From NCBI RefSeq assembly GCF_027942865.1, contig NC_134515.1:6566839-6630838 (forward strand): 64,000 nucleotides of DNA, read 5' to 3'. The DNA is from Odontesthes bonariensis (Eukaryota > Chordata > Actinopteri > Atheriniformes > Atherinopsidae). A program made the translations under genes and the position numbers. Under the pieces are notes generated by a model. It worked only from the letters and a program-made list of their open reading frames with translations. It ran no database searches and was not told where the DNA came from. Position 1 is the first letter of the stretch; each line of letters opens with the position of its first letter. Of this stretch, positions 35,021-48,100 are shown one piece after another.

Positions 35021-38000
35021 TTAAAACTCTGTCATCTTCTTGTGTGTGTCAGCCTTCCTGTTCTCTCTCTGGATGGACAGCTCCTGTGCTTTCTGCTGGG
35101 CCAGCAGGCAGCGAGCCGCAGACAGCTTCTCCTCCAGCTGCTTCACTCTGGATGCATCCCTTTAAACACAAAAAACAAAGAGATTTGGAGGAGGAGAGCG
35201 ATGACGAGTCAAATCTGTTTTATCTGTCTGCCCAGTTCAGAGAGGATTGGTGGTGGAAACACGAGTGTAAGCTAAAATTTTTACACCTACTTTACATTTT
35301 CACTTCAGTTGTCATTTGTGAATTCGAATGAATCATCATTTTACTTGAATGGAAAATTACATTTCTTCCAATTAACAATAATTATAGTTGTGTAAGCAAT
35401 GCATTGATGCAGTAGTTATCCAATGGTTGCTAATGGGTCTATACTTAAAGTGATAGTCCGGAGTAGATTCAACCTGGGGTCATTTGAACCGTGATATCCA
35501 GCCAAGTAGCCCACCCGCAGTTTTTGCGATATTGGCTGAACATCAGCTGAGTTACAGAGTTATCCCGAATAGCTTAGTACAAGCGCTAATGGACCCTAGC
35601 AGTATCTCCAAAATTACCACACTAAAATCACATGCCATGACACCAAACTTCTACAGTAGTACAAATATGGTCTGTACTCACAAAACGATGCATTTGGAAG
35701 TTTGAAAATAGTCCAGGAGTTTATTATTATCAACACAAGCCTGATAGCTTCTCTGCTGCTAAAGCTGCGTCAACGTCACTTCTGGGAGCTTCAAAGTAAG
35801 ATGAGGGTTGATCTACTACTGTAGACAACAAAGTATATGCTATATTCTACATGTTTTTTTATGAATTTTTATGTTGTAGAGTTGTGAATTTATTTTATCA
35901 ATGGAGAAATTGAGCAGCCTTGCTTTGTTGTCTACAGTAGTAGATCAACCCTCATCTTACTTTGAAGCTCCCAGCTCCCAGAAGTGACGTCGACGCAGCT
36001 TTAGCAGCAGAGAAGCTATCAGGCTTGTGTTGATAATAATAAACTCCTGGACTATTTTCATACTTCCAAATGCATCGTTTTGTGAGTACAGACCATATTT
36101 GTACTACTGTAGAAGTTTGGTGTCATGGCATGTGATTTTAGTGTGGTAATTTTGGAGATACTGCCAGGATCCATTAACCCTTGTAAAAGCTATTCGGGAT
36201 AACTCAGTAACTCAGCTGATGTTCAGCCAATATCGAAAAAACTGCGGGTGGGCTACTTGGCTGGATATCACGGTTCAAATGACCCCAGGTTGAATCTACT
36301 CCGGACTATCACTTTAAGCTAAAGATTAGAGCCGCTGCTAAAAAGCCATAGAAGTGATTCAGAGATTAAACTAAATTGCAATTACCTAGTTTCCAATGAT
36401 CATTTATGATTAGTTCCATGCCTTAAAGGAGAAGTTCGTATTTTTAAACCTGGACCTTATTTGTGTCATAAAATACGTTCATCTACTCACCGATAACAGT
36501 TTGGTGAAAGTCGGCGTCCTTCGGAAGATATTTAGATTACTGTACTCAAGATCGGCGTATATCCATATAATGGGAGAGAACAGGGCAGAGACAATACAGC
36601 CTCTAAATACGACATTATCTGTCTTCATTTCACCAATACTTTAAGACCACTGAATGAATGAACGTGTACTATTGCACTGTTAGCTCATAGCTGCCGTGTT
36701 GTTGTTATCCAGGGCTATCGGGGGGCTTACAGGAAGCTTTCTACACACACGTCTAGTGGGATGACTTCATCGACGTGCGCCGCTGCAGCACAGCTCATTC
36801 ACTCCGTAAACTGTGACAGTCGGCTAACTGCACAAGGACTTTGCTGCTGCTAGTAGCAACATGACAGGATATGACAGGATATTTATCAGATTTAGAAAAA
36901 TGTGGACGACGACTTTGAGTACGATGGACGTCCTTACCGGAGTGAATGAGCTGTGCTGCAGCGGCGCGTGTCGATGACGTCATCCCACTAGACGTGTGTG
37001 TAGAAAGCCCCCCGATAGCCCCGGATAACAACAACATGGCAGCTATGAGCTAACAGTGCAATAGTACGCGTTCATTCATTAATTCGTCTTAAAGTATTGG
37101 TGAAATAAAGACAGATAACGTCGTATTTAGAGGCTGTATAGTCTCCGCCCTGTTCTCTCCCGTTATATGGATATACGCTGATCTCCAGTGATCTAAATAT
37201 CTTCCAAAGGACGCTGCCTTTCACCAAACTGTTATCGGTGAGTAGATGAACGTATTTTATGCCAGAAATAAGGTCCAGGTTTAAAAAAAAAAACAAAAAC
37301 TTCCCCTTTAATCGAAGTAAAATCAGAGATAAATGCATAATAATTTAAGAACTTATTCTGAACCCCGTACTGACCTGCCTGCCTGTCTATTGAGTAACTT
37401 GCTGAGTTGCTGGATCTCCCTCTCAGTCTGGGACACCCTTTCAGCAGCCTGGAACTGCTTCACATTCAAACTCCTCTTGGTGCTTTTTCCTCCTCTGTAA
37501 GCCTCCAAACTAGTTGCTGCCAATGCAGCAGAGGCACCACCTTCAGCAGGATCAGAGCTTCTGTCTCCAAGCTGGTGGTTTAGAAAGTCAAAGACGGTAC
37601 GGCGCCCTCCGGTGGCGACTCTGGGCTTTCTGCGCCGCTTTGGACGGCCGGTTTGTGCACCGTCCTTGGTTGCCTTGCTCCGGGTGCGCTTCTGGGTGAA
37701 CTGTGCACACTCGTCCAGAGACTTGCCTTGCGGTAGGACCACTGCCATCACCGGCTCTACTCGACCCTCCAGCAGCTTTCCTAAGCCTGAGAAAACAAAA
37801 GAGATCGTGTGACCAAGGGGAACATATTGCATTGTAGTTTGTGCATCTACACACAGTACACTAGACAGAAGGATTTCTACACCGACAGCCGAAACAATGA
37901 GTTTGCCTTCATTCTTGAAGTTATTCCTTCTAAATATTTGTATTTAGATTGTGATCCAGGGGTACATCCTCTTTGTGATCCAGCCTCTTTAATGTTGTAT

Positions 38001-39876
38001 CGCCTTGTTGTACATATGTAAATGCTCTGTAGTAATTACTTACATACTTGCTTAATCATGTAAAGTTAGATCCAGAAAAGTTAGGACACTGACACGATTT
38101 TTCTTATTTTACTTTAGATATATTTAAGTTATATGATGAATATGGGTTATTAGCACAACTATTAACAAAAATGTTCACTGTTAATACTATGTTAAGAATC
38201 CTTTCCATAGAATGACATTACCAGAGAATGGGTTTCCTCCTTTGTGACGCTTTACCAGGCCTTTGTCTGTCAGCAGTTGTTGTTTGTGGGTGTTTTAGAC
38301 TCTAGTTACATCTTCATCCACTAAAATGCAGCTTGTCTGGATGGAAATCAGGTGAATGACTCAGCCAGTTTTGAGTCCATCTCTAATTCGAACCACCTTT
38401 GCTGCACTGAACAGCATCTAAGGGGACGGTATTTACTTGTCCACTTCAGAATCCTTCTGGTTGCTTTATCACATAATTGTGGCGATTGTGGTTTTCATAT
38501 CTTTGTCTCATTTATAGTATTGTTTTATTGCTATTCAAGACAGAAAACCCTGAGAATAATACAAGTTACTGATGTGATCTGGAGATGATGCTGTTACTTC
38601 AGAAGTAAAAATGCTCTTAGTGTTGTGCATTTGAACTCACCTTTCCCATATTCATAACCCATTTTTAGCATAAGTTTGGATCCGATGCCTCTGGTATGTG
38701 CTTCCCAGCCACCAAAGTTAGCACTGCTTAATGTTACTGCAGATTCTTCAGCAGAGTCTATAACTGTTGCATAAGAATAAAAACAGAAACGGTTGGTTAT
38801 TTTTCAAGTCGTGCAAAACAAACTAAACCATAATCAAACGCACAACATTTTCTCGGCAGGATGAGAAAATAACTATTAAATAGTTAGTTTGCCACATCGT
38901 GTTTTGTGCAATACCTTTTGCATATCCCGTAGCATCTCCATCTCCAGTGTCGTCTGGATCAGAGTCAGAGGAGATCGGGTCGTCTTCTCTCAAAGGTGGA
39001 ATAATGCAGTCGGCCTCAACCACAACATCTTTCAACAGCAGTGAGTCAAATTTCACAGTGTAGAAACCACTGTCGATATCTATATTAAGAGAGACAATAA
39101 TATCAATTAATAAAAAAAAAACTGGAATCAAATGTTGTTCTGGTTGTTTTATATGTGGTACAACTGTACTCTGAGTTGCATAAATCATGACCAGTCAATA
39201 ACTGCAACTGTTAAAAGACAAACCTTTAATTTTGGCTGGGTACCAAATACCGTCTTCATGACGAACCAGGCAGGACGAACCCTCTTCAAGATTACTGAGG
39301 TCACACTCCAAGAACTCTCGGAGCTCTGACACATACACCACCTCACCGTGAGAAAACCTTCAATAATGACAAAGAAACATAGAAATTACATTTGAGCAAA
39401 TTAAACATTTATTGATCAGAAACGTCCACTGACTCAGCCTCCTTTTTAAATCCCATTCCAGTTAGTTCATTCTTATCAGGGTGAACCACAAAGAAAGGAA
39501 AGCAAAACTTTAAACATGAAAAAAGTCAAAAGTAATTCTGAAAACTTTAGCAGCTCAACAGTTAAAAAAATAAACAGATAAATACAAACAAATTCCTTTA
39601 AAAGTTGGTGACACGTTCTATTTAGTTAAATCCTACGACAAATCACTGCAGGTGCGGGGGATTTATTTTACCTGCAATTATCCAGAAAGAGGCATTTGTC
39701 TTCCAGGTAGAACGGACATGGTTTCATAGACTTCTGCGTGGGGTAGATATAGAGGACCCTTACTTGTGCCTCATCTCCATCTGGTGGCTCTGATCCCACC
39801 ACCATGGCATTGTGATACTCCAGTGTCCCCCATTTTGTCCTATAAGGTGCTCTTACTTTGGTACCACTAAGTGCAT

Positions 39877-39910
<34 letters not shown>

Positions 39911-40306
39911 TTCTTCCTCCTCTTCTTCTTCACAATTCACTGCCCCTGCCTCCCCATCTGTATCCTTCTCTCTGTTATCAGAGCTACTACCAGAGCTCTC
40001 TCCCAGTTCAGAGTAAAAAGCAGCAAACTCATCATTCAGACCGCCGTTTGCACTGCTAATATCAGCCGCTGCCTCTGAGGTGTTTATCTGCAGTCCATTG
40101 TGGTTCTCTAGGATGGCAAGTAGCCGGCTCTTTTTGACGGACACCAAGCTGGCCTCTGTGAGCTCAATAAGCTGGCAAAGGTCTTCTTTCAGTTTGAGCA
40201 GGTCTGGCTGCTGAGCGGGGTCCAGGCCAGCCGACAGGGCAATCTCCACCTGCTGCAGCTGTGCACCATAGGTAGCAATTGCAGCCTCAAGGGTTTCTTC
40301 ATCCAT
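35021..40306 (-). CDS. zgpat: Zinc finger CCCH-type and G-patch domain protein
   Basis: Nuclear sequence-specific repressor; in mammals it recruits the NuRD complex and represses EGFR. Coding exons on the reverse strand are 40306-39672, 39357-39224, 39079-38915, 38763-38641, 37786-37375 and 35159-35021. All junctions are GT-AG and in phase, giving 535 residues (human 531). Seen in order: N-terminal MDEETLEAAIATYGAQLQQVE, nearly identical to human; an acidic run at 126-144; LSGTKVxAPYxxxWGTLEYHNAMVVG; a CCCH finger with C197, C205, C211 and H215 (C-x7-C-x5-C-x3-H), its last motif split between exons 1 and 2; a Tudor-like segment around GIWYPAKIKDIDSGFYTVKFDSLLL; a G-patch at about 337-383 (GIGSKLMLKMGYEYGKGLG); a basic region; and a C-terminal coiled coil ending ADTHKKMTEF. 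It is divergent from tti1 and convergent with chrna4. The last intron is mostly two foldback elements. Confidence 0.97.
35445..36317. mobile_element. TTAA-flanked long-arm foldback element 1
   Basis: Arms 35449-35833 and 35933-36313 are near-identical inverted copies of about 385 bp with a loop of about 99 bp. The termini are AGTGATAGTCCGGAG and its complement, with TTAA on both sides (35445-35448 and 36314-36317). There is no transposase. The structure fits a foldback MITE of a TTAA-targeting superfamily (piggyBac or Kolobok). The arm match is high, so insertion or arm homogenisation is fairly recent. It sits in the last zgpat intron. Confidence 0.9.
36423..37311. mobile_element. TTAA-flanked long-arm foldback element 2
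   Basis: A different foldback from element 1: arms of about 36427-36808 and 36934-37307, loop about 125 bp, termini AGGAGAAGTT and AACTTCCCCT, and TTAA on both sides (36423-36426 and 37308-37311). The left arm has a small insertion (TACAGGAAGCT) and the right arm has a longer A-run near its end, so the arms have diverged more than in element 1. It lies 105 bp from element 1 in the same intron, and its right end is about 65 bp from the penultimate zgpat exon. Confidence 0.9.
39877..39931 (-). repeat. GAG/GAA coding trinucleotide tract in zgpat
   Basis: A CCT/CTT-type run on the + strand encodes the acidic run at residues 126-144 (a few Asp among Glu). The two other frames yield Pro-rich and Leu-rich open frames that are artefacts of the repeat. 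Confidence 0.9.
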
Positions 40307-40362
40307 ATTGACAACTTGACAGAGGGTAGGACAGGAATGGCCAGCCTCAACCCCCTAATACA
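40307..40362 (-). other. zgpat 5' UTR exon and splice acceptor
   Basis: Upstream of the start codon on the reverse strand, TTTCCTCAG then GTGTATT makes a good acceptor, so the coding exon probably begins about 55 bp before the ATG. A matching non-coding first exon may end at the donor TTCCAGAG then GTAATG near 40791. Both are inferred from splice signals only. Confidence 0.45.
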
Positions 40363-40779
40363 CCTGAGGAAACAGAAGATGGAAATGTAAAGCCAAGTAA
40401 ACATAAGGAACAGAGGGACTGCAGTGTCTTTCATCTTTTTCATCACATCAGAGAACAGTTTAAAATTTCCTTACATCACTGTTCATTTATGTATTGCAAG
40501 GCAAACTGCCTAATATTTGATAATGAAAGGACACAGCCGGGAACCGGCGACGCTAAATGATAAAGAGTTTGAAGAGTACAAGTCACGCTGTAGAGTTGTT
40601 TTATATACTGTACTAACAGTTTGTCATATGAGAAATCTACACATATATTTGATAGTCAGTGAATTTTCCAACAAATCTAACCCTGCCAAGAGCACTACCT
40701 CGATACTGTGTAACGTATAATGGAAGCTTGTTTTAGCTGTTAGCCACCTTTCGCTAACTTTTAGCACTGGCTATTTTAG

Positions 40780-41490
40780 GTCATTCATTACCTCTGGAAT
40801 TAGCGGGGCTCTCTGGCCTCCACAGCAGCCACATAAAAAGGGACAGGCATCAAAATGTGTCGTCTAAAATGTACATGTTATTTAAACTGCTTCACAGCCC
40901 AGCCACAACTGACCAACATCAAGCAAACAGAAGCGTTTCGGAGATCGACTTCCGTTGAAAATGTTGTTCTTTCACTATAAAGCAAACATATTCGTTATAT
41001 TCACACTACACCTTTAACTGTAATTTAACTACAATCTGTACAAAGGTAGAAATTCAGCTTGACAGTTTGATATTGTTGTCTGAAGTCACGCTAGAAACCT
41101 TATACTCTAATACTATCGTATGTTCTTTGAAAAAAAAATTAATTCACCCATTGGAACTGAACAGAAAACAAAACGTATTGGCAGAAAATAACTAAAACTC
41201 ACAGTGTTTTAATAACGATTGGTTCTCACGACAGTCACAGTTTTTAAGTGTTCAAACTTTGTTATTATTAGACATAATTTTACACAGTACATTTACGATC
41301 TTTTATTATGAAAACACCCGGAAGTCGTTGCTTTTCGTCAAATTTATGCGCCTGTGACGCACAATTATGATGCTTAGTTTACAGACTTCAGCGGTAACTT
41401 AATGAATGTATACAATGATATTTTTAACGTGAAAATTAAACCACATCAGTTACTTTCCTGCGACTAGTCGTAATACTCAAGATGTGAAGG
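40780..41490. promoter_or_regulatory. Head-to-head promoter region of zgpat and tti1
   Basis: The start codons of the two genes are 1.87 kb apart and divergent. An ETS-type site ACTTCCGT (40948-40955) faces zgpat and CCGGAAGT (41318-41325) faces tti1. A possible non-coding first tti1 exon ends at a donor AAG then GTAGGC (about 41489). CpG density is only slightly raised and no TATA box is evident. Transcription starts are inferred. Confidence 0.45.
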
Positions 41491-42175
41491 TAGGCTGTCT
41501 GTTTTATTTCGCTCGTCCTCCAATGCAAGCAGCATGCTGGATGCTGTCACCATCGAGTGCCATTGAGTAGCAGATATTGTACTCTCACTCCTTAGATATG
41601 TACATTTTCTTGATAATACCAAGTCTTTTTTTTTTCACATTTTTGCCCAAATACAGTTAGGGTAATACAAATGATACATCAACCAACATCACCATCTGCC
41701 ATATTGGTAACAGGCTTCCTCCATAGCTTTGGCAACATGTAGAATAGAGGGCTCATGTTTTGTTAACCACCCACCTGTAATGTCTCACCAAGGCCCTGGT
41801 CATTTTGTAATGGACATATATTTTGAATCACTTAAAAATTACAGACACATACGTTTTTTGTTTACCTGGCAGGGGTGTATAGATTACCAGATTAATATAT
41901 TTTCTATGTCATGTTCAAAACAGTGTTTGTATATCTGTTTATACCAGAGTGAGTTTGGGGATCTTCAGTTTCTTACAAGCAGAATGTTAAAAAAACTGTA
42001 TACTTTCAAGATGACAATTACAAATTGAAACACAAACATGAAATCTTTTGAAATCTACATACCCAAGAACACATTGATTTCGGTTTCAGTGTAGTGTACT
42101 CGTTTAATTGCTGTCTCTTTCTCATATTAACGATTTCTCTTCCTATGTTCCTTCACTGAAGTGGTCCCCGCTGGG

Positions 42176-45100
42176 ATGCCTCCAACCATGTCTCAGATTA
42201 GCGATCCAAAGATTGCTTTTGCTTACCTGCGTCCAGCCTGCGTCCTGCTTACCCGCGAGCCCACTGTGACCAATGTAGACACACTTAGTGGCCAATTAAA
42301 AGACATTAATGATGCCACATTGCAGCAGCTCCAAGAGTATGTCCTCTTCCCTCTTCGCTTTGTTCTTAAAGTCCCTGGGTCCAAGAAGGACAAGCTGGTT
42401 CAGGCTGTGGCTGAGGCCATGAGTTACGTCCTGGAGAACACTTGTGTCCAGAGCTGGGAAACCCTCCGTGACCTCTTCTCAGAGCTCTGCCTCTGCCTCG
42501 GCTCTCCCACGGACCCTGGCAAACCTGCAGATACGTCGGAGGAGATGAAATCATCTGTGCTGAGGTGCCTGGATGCTCTGCTTCATGCTGCTTATGGTGA
42601 TATAGTCTTCAGACTCTATGAACCAATCATGCTGCCTGGACTGGGCGCTGCCGTATCGCTGCTGCTGGCTTTAGGGGAAAAGGAGAAATCTCGAGTAATT
42701 CAGGCAGCTGCCTTGAAGTGCCTCCAGGTTTTGACTCTGCAGTGTGACTGCACTCAGGAGCATGTGGTCCCCTCTCCAGATGAGCAATGTTCTGTCGGCA
42801 ACACTGTGGCTTCGTTCTTACCTGGGATAAGCGTAACTGTAGCGAGGATCATCACAGGAGATTTAAGACAAGGCCATGCAGTTACAGTCAGGGCCATCAA
42901 GGTACCATAACTCTACATTATTTTGAATTTAGTAAATTGTTTTACTTTTAAAGTAAACTAAAGTTCGAATAGTTTAACCACCTGAAAACATGGTAGGTTA
43001 ACATCTTGTGTCTACAACAGTGCAATAAAGCAAATAAAGAGAAATAGATGCAAAATATTCTCCTCTTTTGACTTTCATTATTATTAATCAGGTGTGGGCC
43101 AGATCAGTGGGGCTGGTCATGGAAGATGCCCAGCTGCAGACCAATGAGTCCAACAAGTCTCCTTCACCAGACCTGGGTAGGATCGCACAGCTCGTGGTCG
43201 GGCGGACACCAGACTGGGTGAAGAACACGGCCGGGAAGCTGTCTCTGCTGCTGAAGAAGATCATCTCCTGCACCTCGGCTCACCTGCACTGGAGGGTAAG
43301 ACTGCAGATGGTGGAGCTGGCTGACTACCTGCTGTCCAGGTGTAGTCAGTCACTGAAGGAGTGTGTGGGGCTGCTGCTGGAAGCACTGGTGGGAGCAATC
43401 AATGACGAGGAGCCCAGAGTCAGAGAGAGGTCGGTTTTGCTTTACGATTCTTTGAGAGAAAATAACAAAGTCCTAATTAAAAGATTCAAGATGTTTACTA
43501 CAACTCTTGTCTTGTCTTTAAGGTGTGAGGTTGCCCTCAGGGAGGTATCGCGGAGGAATCAGAGCTGCAGTAGCAGCAGTGATGTGACCAGTAAACACAG
43601 CAGCGGCAGTCAGACGCTCACCGATGTCTTGTCTGAGAATCTCCACTCTTTAGCCACCTCCCTTCCTAGACTGATGAGGACGTCTGACGACCAGAAAAAG
43701 CTGTTTGTCCTCAATGTGTTTCTGGGCTACATAAAAGTTCTTGGTCCACTTGTCTCTGTGGTGCTGAACTCTGCTGCACACCTGGAGAGGATTTCTAAAG
43801 CATTGATGCAGGTATGGTAACAGCCAGGTGTTTGCTTTGTGTTGCTTTTAAATCATGAATTTACATATGAAATCACAATATACATGAAGACATACATATG
43901 GTGTCCCCTTGTGATTCCACTTCTGAAGAAAAATCTATGAGAGCTGTAAATTTGTGTTGTGTTGTGTTGTATAGTTTAGTTATATAATTGTGGCAGTTGT
44001 CAGCCTTAAAACACATGGTAGGTTTTAGTTTCATGTTAGTACTGTTCATATGTATGTACTCGCAGGAAAACCAGTCGGTCGTGCAAAGCTGATATCAACA
44101 AAACTCAGATGTATGGTTTGTTAATAAGAATCGTTTGCAAGATACTGACCCTGAAAACAGCCAAATCAGCTAAAATTTTACACCTGAGAACTATTCAAAA
44201 GAAGTGATTTCACCACTTCAAACGATTGTGCATAAAGATAAAAAAAAAAGGTTTATGTTGTTTTTTTTCTTTTTGTCATGCCTGATATCTTTTATGGAGA
44301 CAGCCTCAGTCTAAGACTGCAAAAATGAAGTTAGTGTCATATCGTAAAAAATGCTCACAATATACGTTCCTTTTAATATAGTGTTCCTAACATAACTTAC
44401 AGTGTTCCCTACTTTAATAAAGAGCTTGGATTATTTGTGTAAATTGTTGGAAAATTCACTCCAATAATAGATTTTTTTAAATTTGTGATATTTCTCTGAT
44501 ACTTAGTGTATTCAAAGCTAACTTCAGCTGAGTTGAGCTCAATATACTTTTTTTTCCCCTTTATATGAAACAAGTCATCCATATGTCCTAGAATGTGTCA
44601 AAACTAACCCACTGCAGCAACCAGCCTCTCACACACAAACCAGTCATGGTGGAGCCCCCATGCAAGGTGCTTGCCTGCCACTGGAAGAAACTTGGGGTTC
44701 AGTGTTGTGCCCAAAGGCACTTTGGCGTGTGGAGGGGCTGAGGTCAAAACACCAGCAGATGGGAGAAGTTTGCCCCCGAGCCTTTCTGTCAGACAGCCCT
44801 CAGATTATGGCAACCTGCTGTACCACCTAAGCGCTGCCTCACTCACACAGCATGACCGCCCAGTGTTGCTGTGAAACTCCTGACTTTATGCTGGTTGAGT
44901 ATCACAAACTTAATGAATCAAATTTTCACATGCATATTAGTAAATTACATGTTTTGCATAAACTCTGATTTGCCTTTCAGTCAAAATGTAAAACTTTATG
45001 TGCAACCACTTTAACGCATATTAACAAAAATTTAGGGCGGTGTTTAAAATATATTTGAAAACAGAACGAAAGGATTTTCAAATTGGTTTTTTGTTATTTT

Positions 45101-48100
45101 TTTCTTTGTTTGATATCAATGAAAACATCAAATATGCATCAATAAAAATACAAGTTGGTACAGTTAGTATCACACTATTTAAACATGCAAAATATGCAAA
45201 AATTCATACAGATGTATTAACCAAACTTTATTACAACCTTTCACATGAGAAAAATCTTTTGTGTGACGAATAACAGTTTCAAAAGCACGTTTAGCCTGTC
45301 ACTTTTCACTTATGTACACAGAGACCCTAATGGAATCTGCCTGGTTTTGTGGTCTTGTCTTAAAGAAGTTCCTGTTCATCCAGCAGAATTGTAATGTTTT
45401 AATATTGAAAACAGATTTCCCGTTTTGCCTGTGCAGGTGCTGGAGCTGGATGTGATGGATGTTCGTATTGTCGAGGAAAGGAGTTACGCTGGTACCATAG
45501 AGACGAGCTCAGACTCTCATGACTCCTACAGTGCTCACATACAGAGGAAGCATTTTCTCTACTTCACAGATGAGAAGATCTTTACAGTGCTCATGGAGAT
45601 CTGCCGGACGTTAGGTATATTTCATTTTATATGAACTTATAGATGCATTTTTTTTTTTGCATGCATATTACTGTCATTTTCAGATACATTTTAAAGCAGT
45701 TCTAAACACTTAACTTGGGTTAATGACTTAGTTAAACTTTAACATTTCCTGTTTCTGTGCTTAGGTTACTATGGCCACATCTACCTGCTGACTGATCACC
45801 TCCTGGACTTGTACCGCCAATCTTCAGCGTACAGAAAGCAGGCTGCCATGGTGCTAAATGAGATAGTCAGAGGTGCTGCAGGCATTGCTGTAGCAACACA
45901 GAGTCGGTGTTTGGACAGTGAAGTTCAGGGACACTCTGCCTCCAAGGAAGACCTTAAAGCAGCAGTAGTGTCTATCATGGAGGAATACACCAGTCTGAGC
46001 AACTGGCACCTGATAACTGTCAGTGAGGAGACGGAAAAAGACCATCAGGATCAGCAGGTGAGGTTTTACAAGTTCCCAATAATTACCAAACAAATCATAA
46101 GAAAGTGAAATAATAAAATATTCAATGTGTCAAGTCAGCCTCACCTGTGTTTTGTGGAGATTCACCACAGCTTGAATCATGTTGAGACATTTTATTTTTC
46201 CTGCCCAAGTGTTGTAGCTTTCTTTTTTTCATCCAAAAGTGAAATTATTCTGCAAACAAATTCTGATAGAAAAAAGTCCTCTGCAGTTACATGTGCCCAT
46301 GCAATGTCCTTTTTATGTTATCCCTCTAAAAAATGTACTGTCACATAAAGCTTCTACAACTGAGATGGAAGTGCAGCATGGTCAAAGCCTTTCAAAGGGG
46401 AGATGCTTACCATCAATGCTTAGTTTTGCAAAGGTTGAAGTTAGCAATGTCTAGATGCTAAACTCGAGGCTTATAGTCGTAAAATGGTCGTCCACAAACT
46501 GCTGGAGGATGTCACAGTGGACGCTCATTATTTGTCAATAATTTCTTTAAATGATTCGGGGAATAATCTGGTATTTAATGACCTTATATGTTTTTTCACT
46601 TTAGTGCCGTTAGTTAGATAAACAACAACTCAGCAGTTAAAAACCTTTGTACACATAAAAATGTCACACTGTGACTTAAATGATCTTAATGATTTAGAGG
46701 ATGGAGCAATGGATTTAATAATAGCCTGCGAATATTCCAGCATCATCAGCTGTATTTGCTCTTCAACATTCTTTGTACTAATGATCTTCACTTCTGATAG
46801 ATGACCCCACTGTTTGCTGTATGTTGTTCTGAATGAGGATGTTATGTTTTTTCCTTGACATTCTAATATGTGCATTTCAATTTACTTTTGGTTCGGTAAC
46901 CTCCCGACTAACAAACTGCTCCAGACCTTACAAAGAAACATGTCCAGTCTTAGTTTGTTCTTCCTAAATTCTTGGCTGATCGTGGTTGAACTGAATTAGC
47001 TGAAAGGCGTTCCTGACGGCTAAAACTGTTCCAACGTTGGAACTGACCAACTCTGCACTTTCTCAGGGCTTCCACCAAAGAGAGCTCCCAAAACTCTGGC
47101 AGCTCTCTGTTAGCCTGAAGATAAAGTACTCATCCAAGTACATCACAGAATAATAAGAATTTCAAAAGAAGAAATTCGCAGACATAAGTTAGAGGCAGTA
47201 TTTAGCCAGTGTAGACAGAGCCAAGGGCTCTCTCTAGTTACATTAGTTACGTTCATCACTGGAATGTGAAACTGATGTTAAAAATGTTTTGAAATATCCA
47301 TCCATCTTCTATACCCGCTAAATCCAATTTAGGGTCGCGGGGGTGCTGGAGTCTATCCCAGCTGCCAGAGGCGGGGTTCTCCCTGGACAGGTTCTTTTGA
47401 AATATATTTTTATTGAAGGTTTTTATGAGCAAAAATAATCCCAAGAGATGTGGAAACATTCATTGGCAGGAATCTAACACCAGGTTGTTGTTTTTTTTGC
47501 CAAAGGTTTTTTCAATTTAATTTCTTATTGAATAGACCGTCATCAGGTAAAAGTCTGACTTCAAGTTAATCTAAGCACAAACAAAATGCTTGGGTTTTAC
47601 ATATAAGTTTATGTCATTTGTTTAATATTGACTGCTGTATGTCCATCACAAAATATACTATACTACATTTTTAGGGAAAAACAAACCGTGATGATGCATG
47701 ATATTAACATTTGTTTTTTTGCTTTTTTTTTAGCTGCTCAGCCCATCCAGACTCGTCTCCATATCCAACGGAGATGCTAGCAACAATACTGCAAACTCTC
47801 TCCAATTGAGCCCGTCATCATTTGCCTCCCTTCCACCCTCCTCATCCACCTCCGCAATCCACCAGCTCAACAGCAACATCTGGCAGCTGTGTATCCAACT
47901 CGAGGGCATGGCCTGCTTTGCCCAGGCGCTGGAGCATGACTTCCGCCTGCTCCTGATGACCTCACTGTACCCCGTGCTGGAGAAAGCCGGCGAGGAGACG
48001 CTGCTGGTCAGCCAGGCTGCGCTGAACTCCATGATGGACATCCGTCAGGCCTGTGGCTACTGCTCCTTGAAGGATCTAATCAATGAGAACTCGGATTACC

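Noticed and set aside
35445-37311. Reading the inverted repeats as an assembly artefact
   Set aside because: Each element has distinct ends, its own loop, arm-specific mutations and a TTAA duplication, which fits transposition better than a mis-join.
39812-40078. Leu-rich and Pro-rich open frames on the + strand
   Set aside because: Opposite-strand readings of the zgpat acidic trinucleotide tract.
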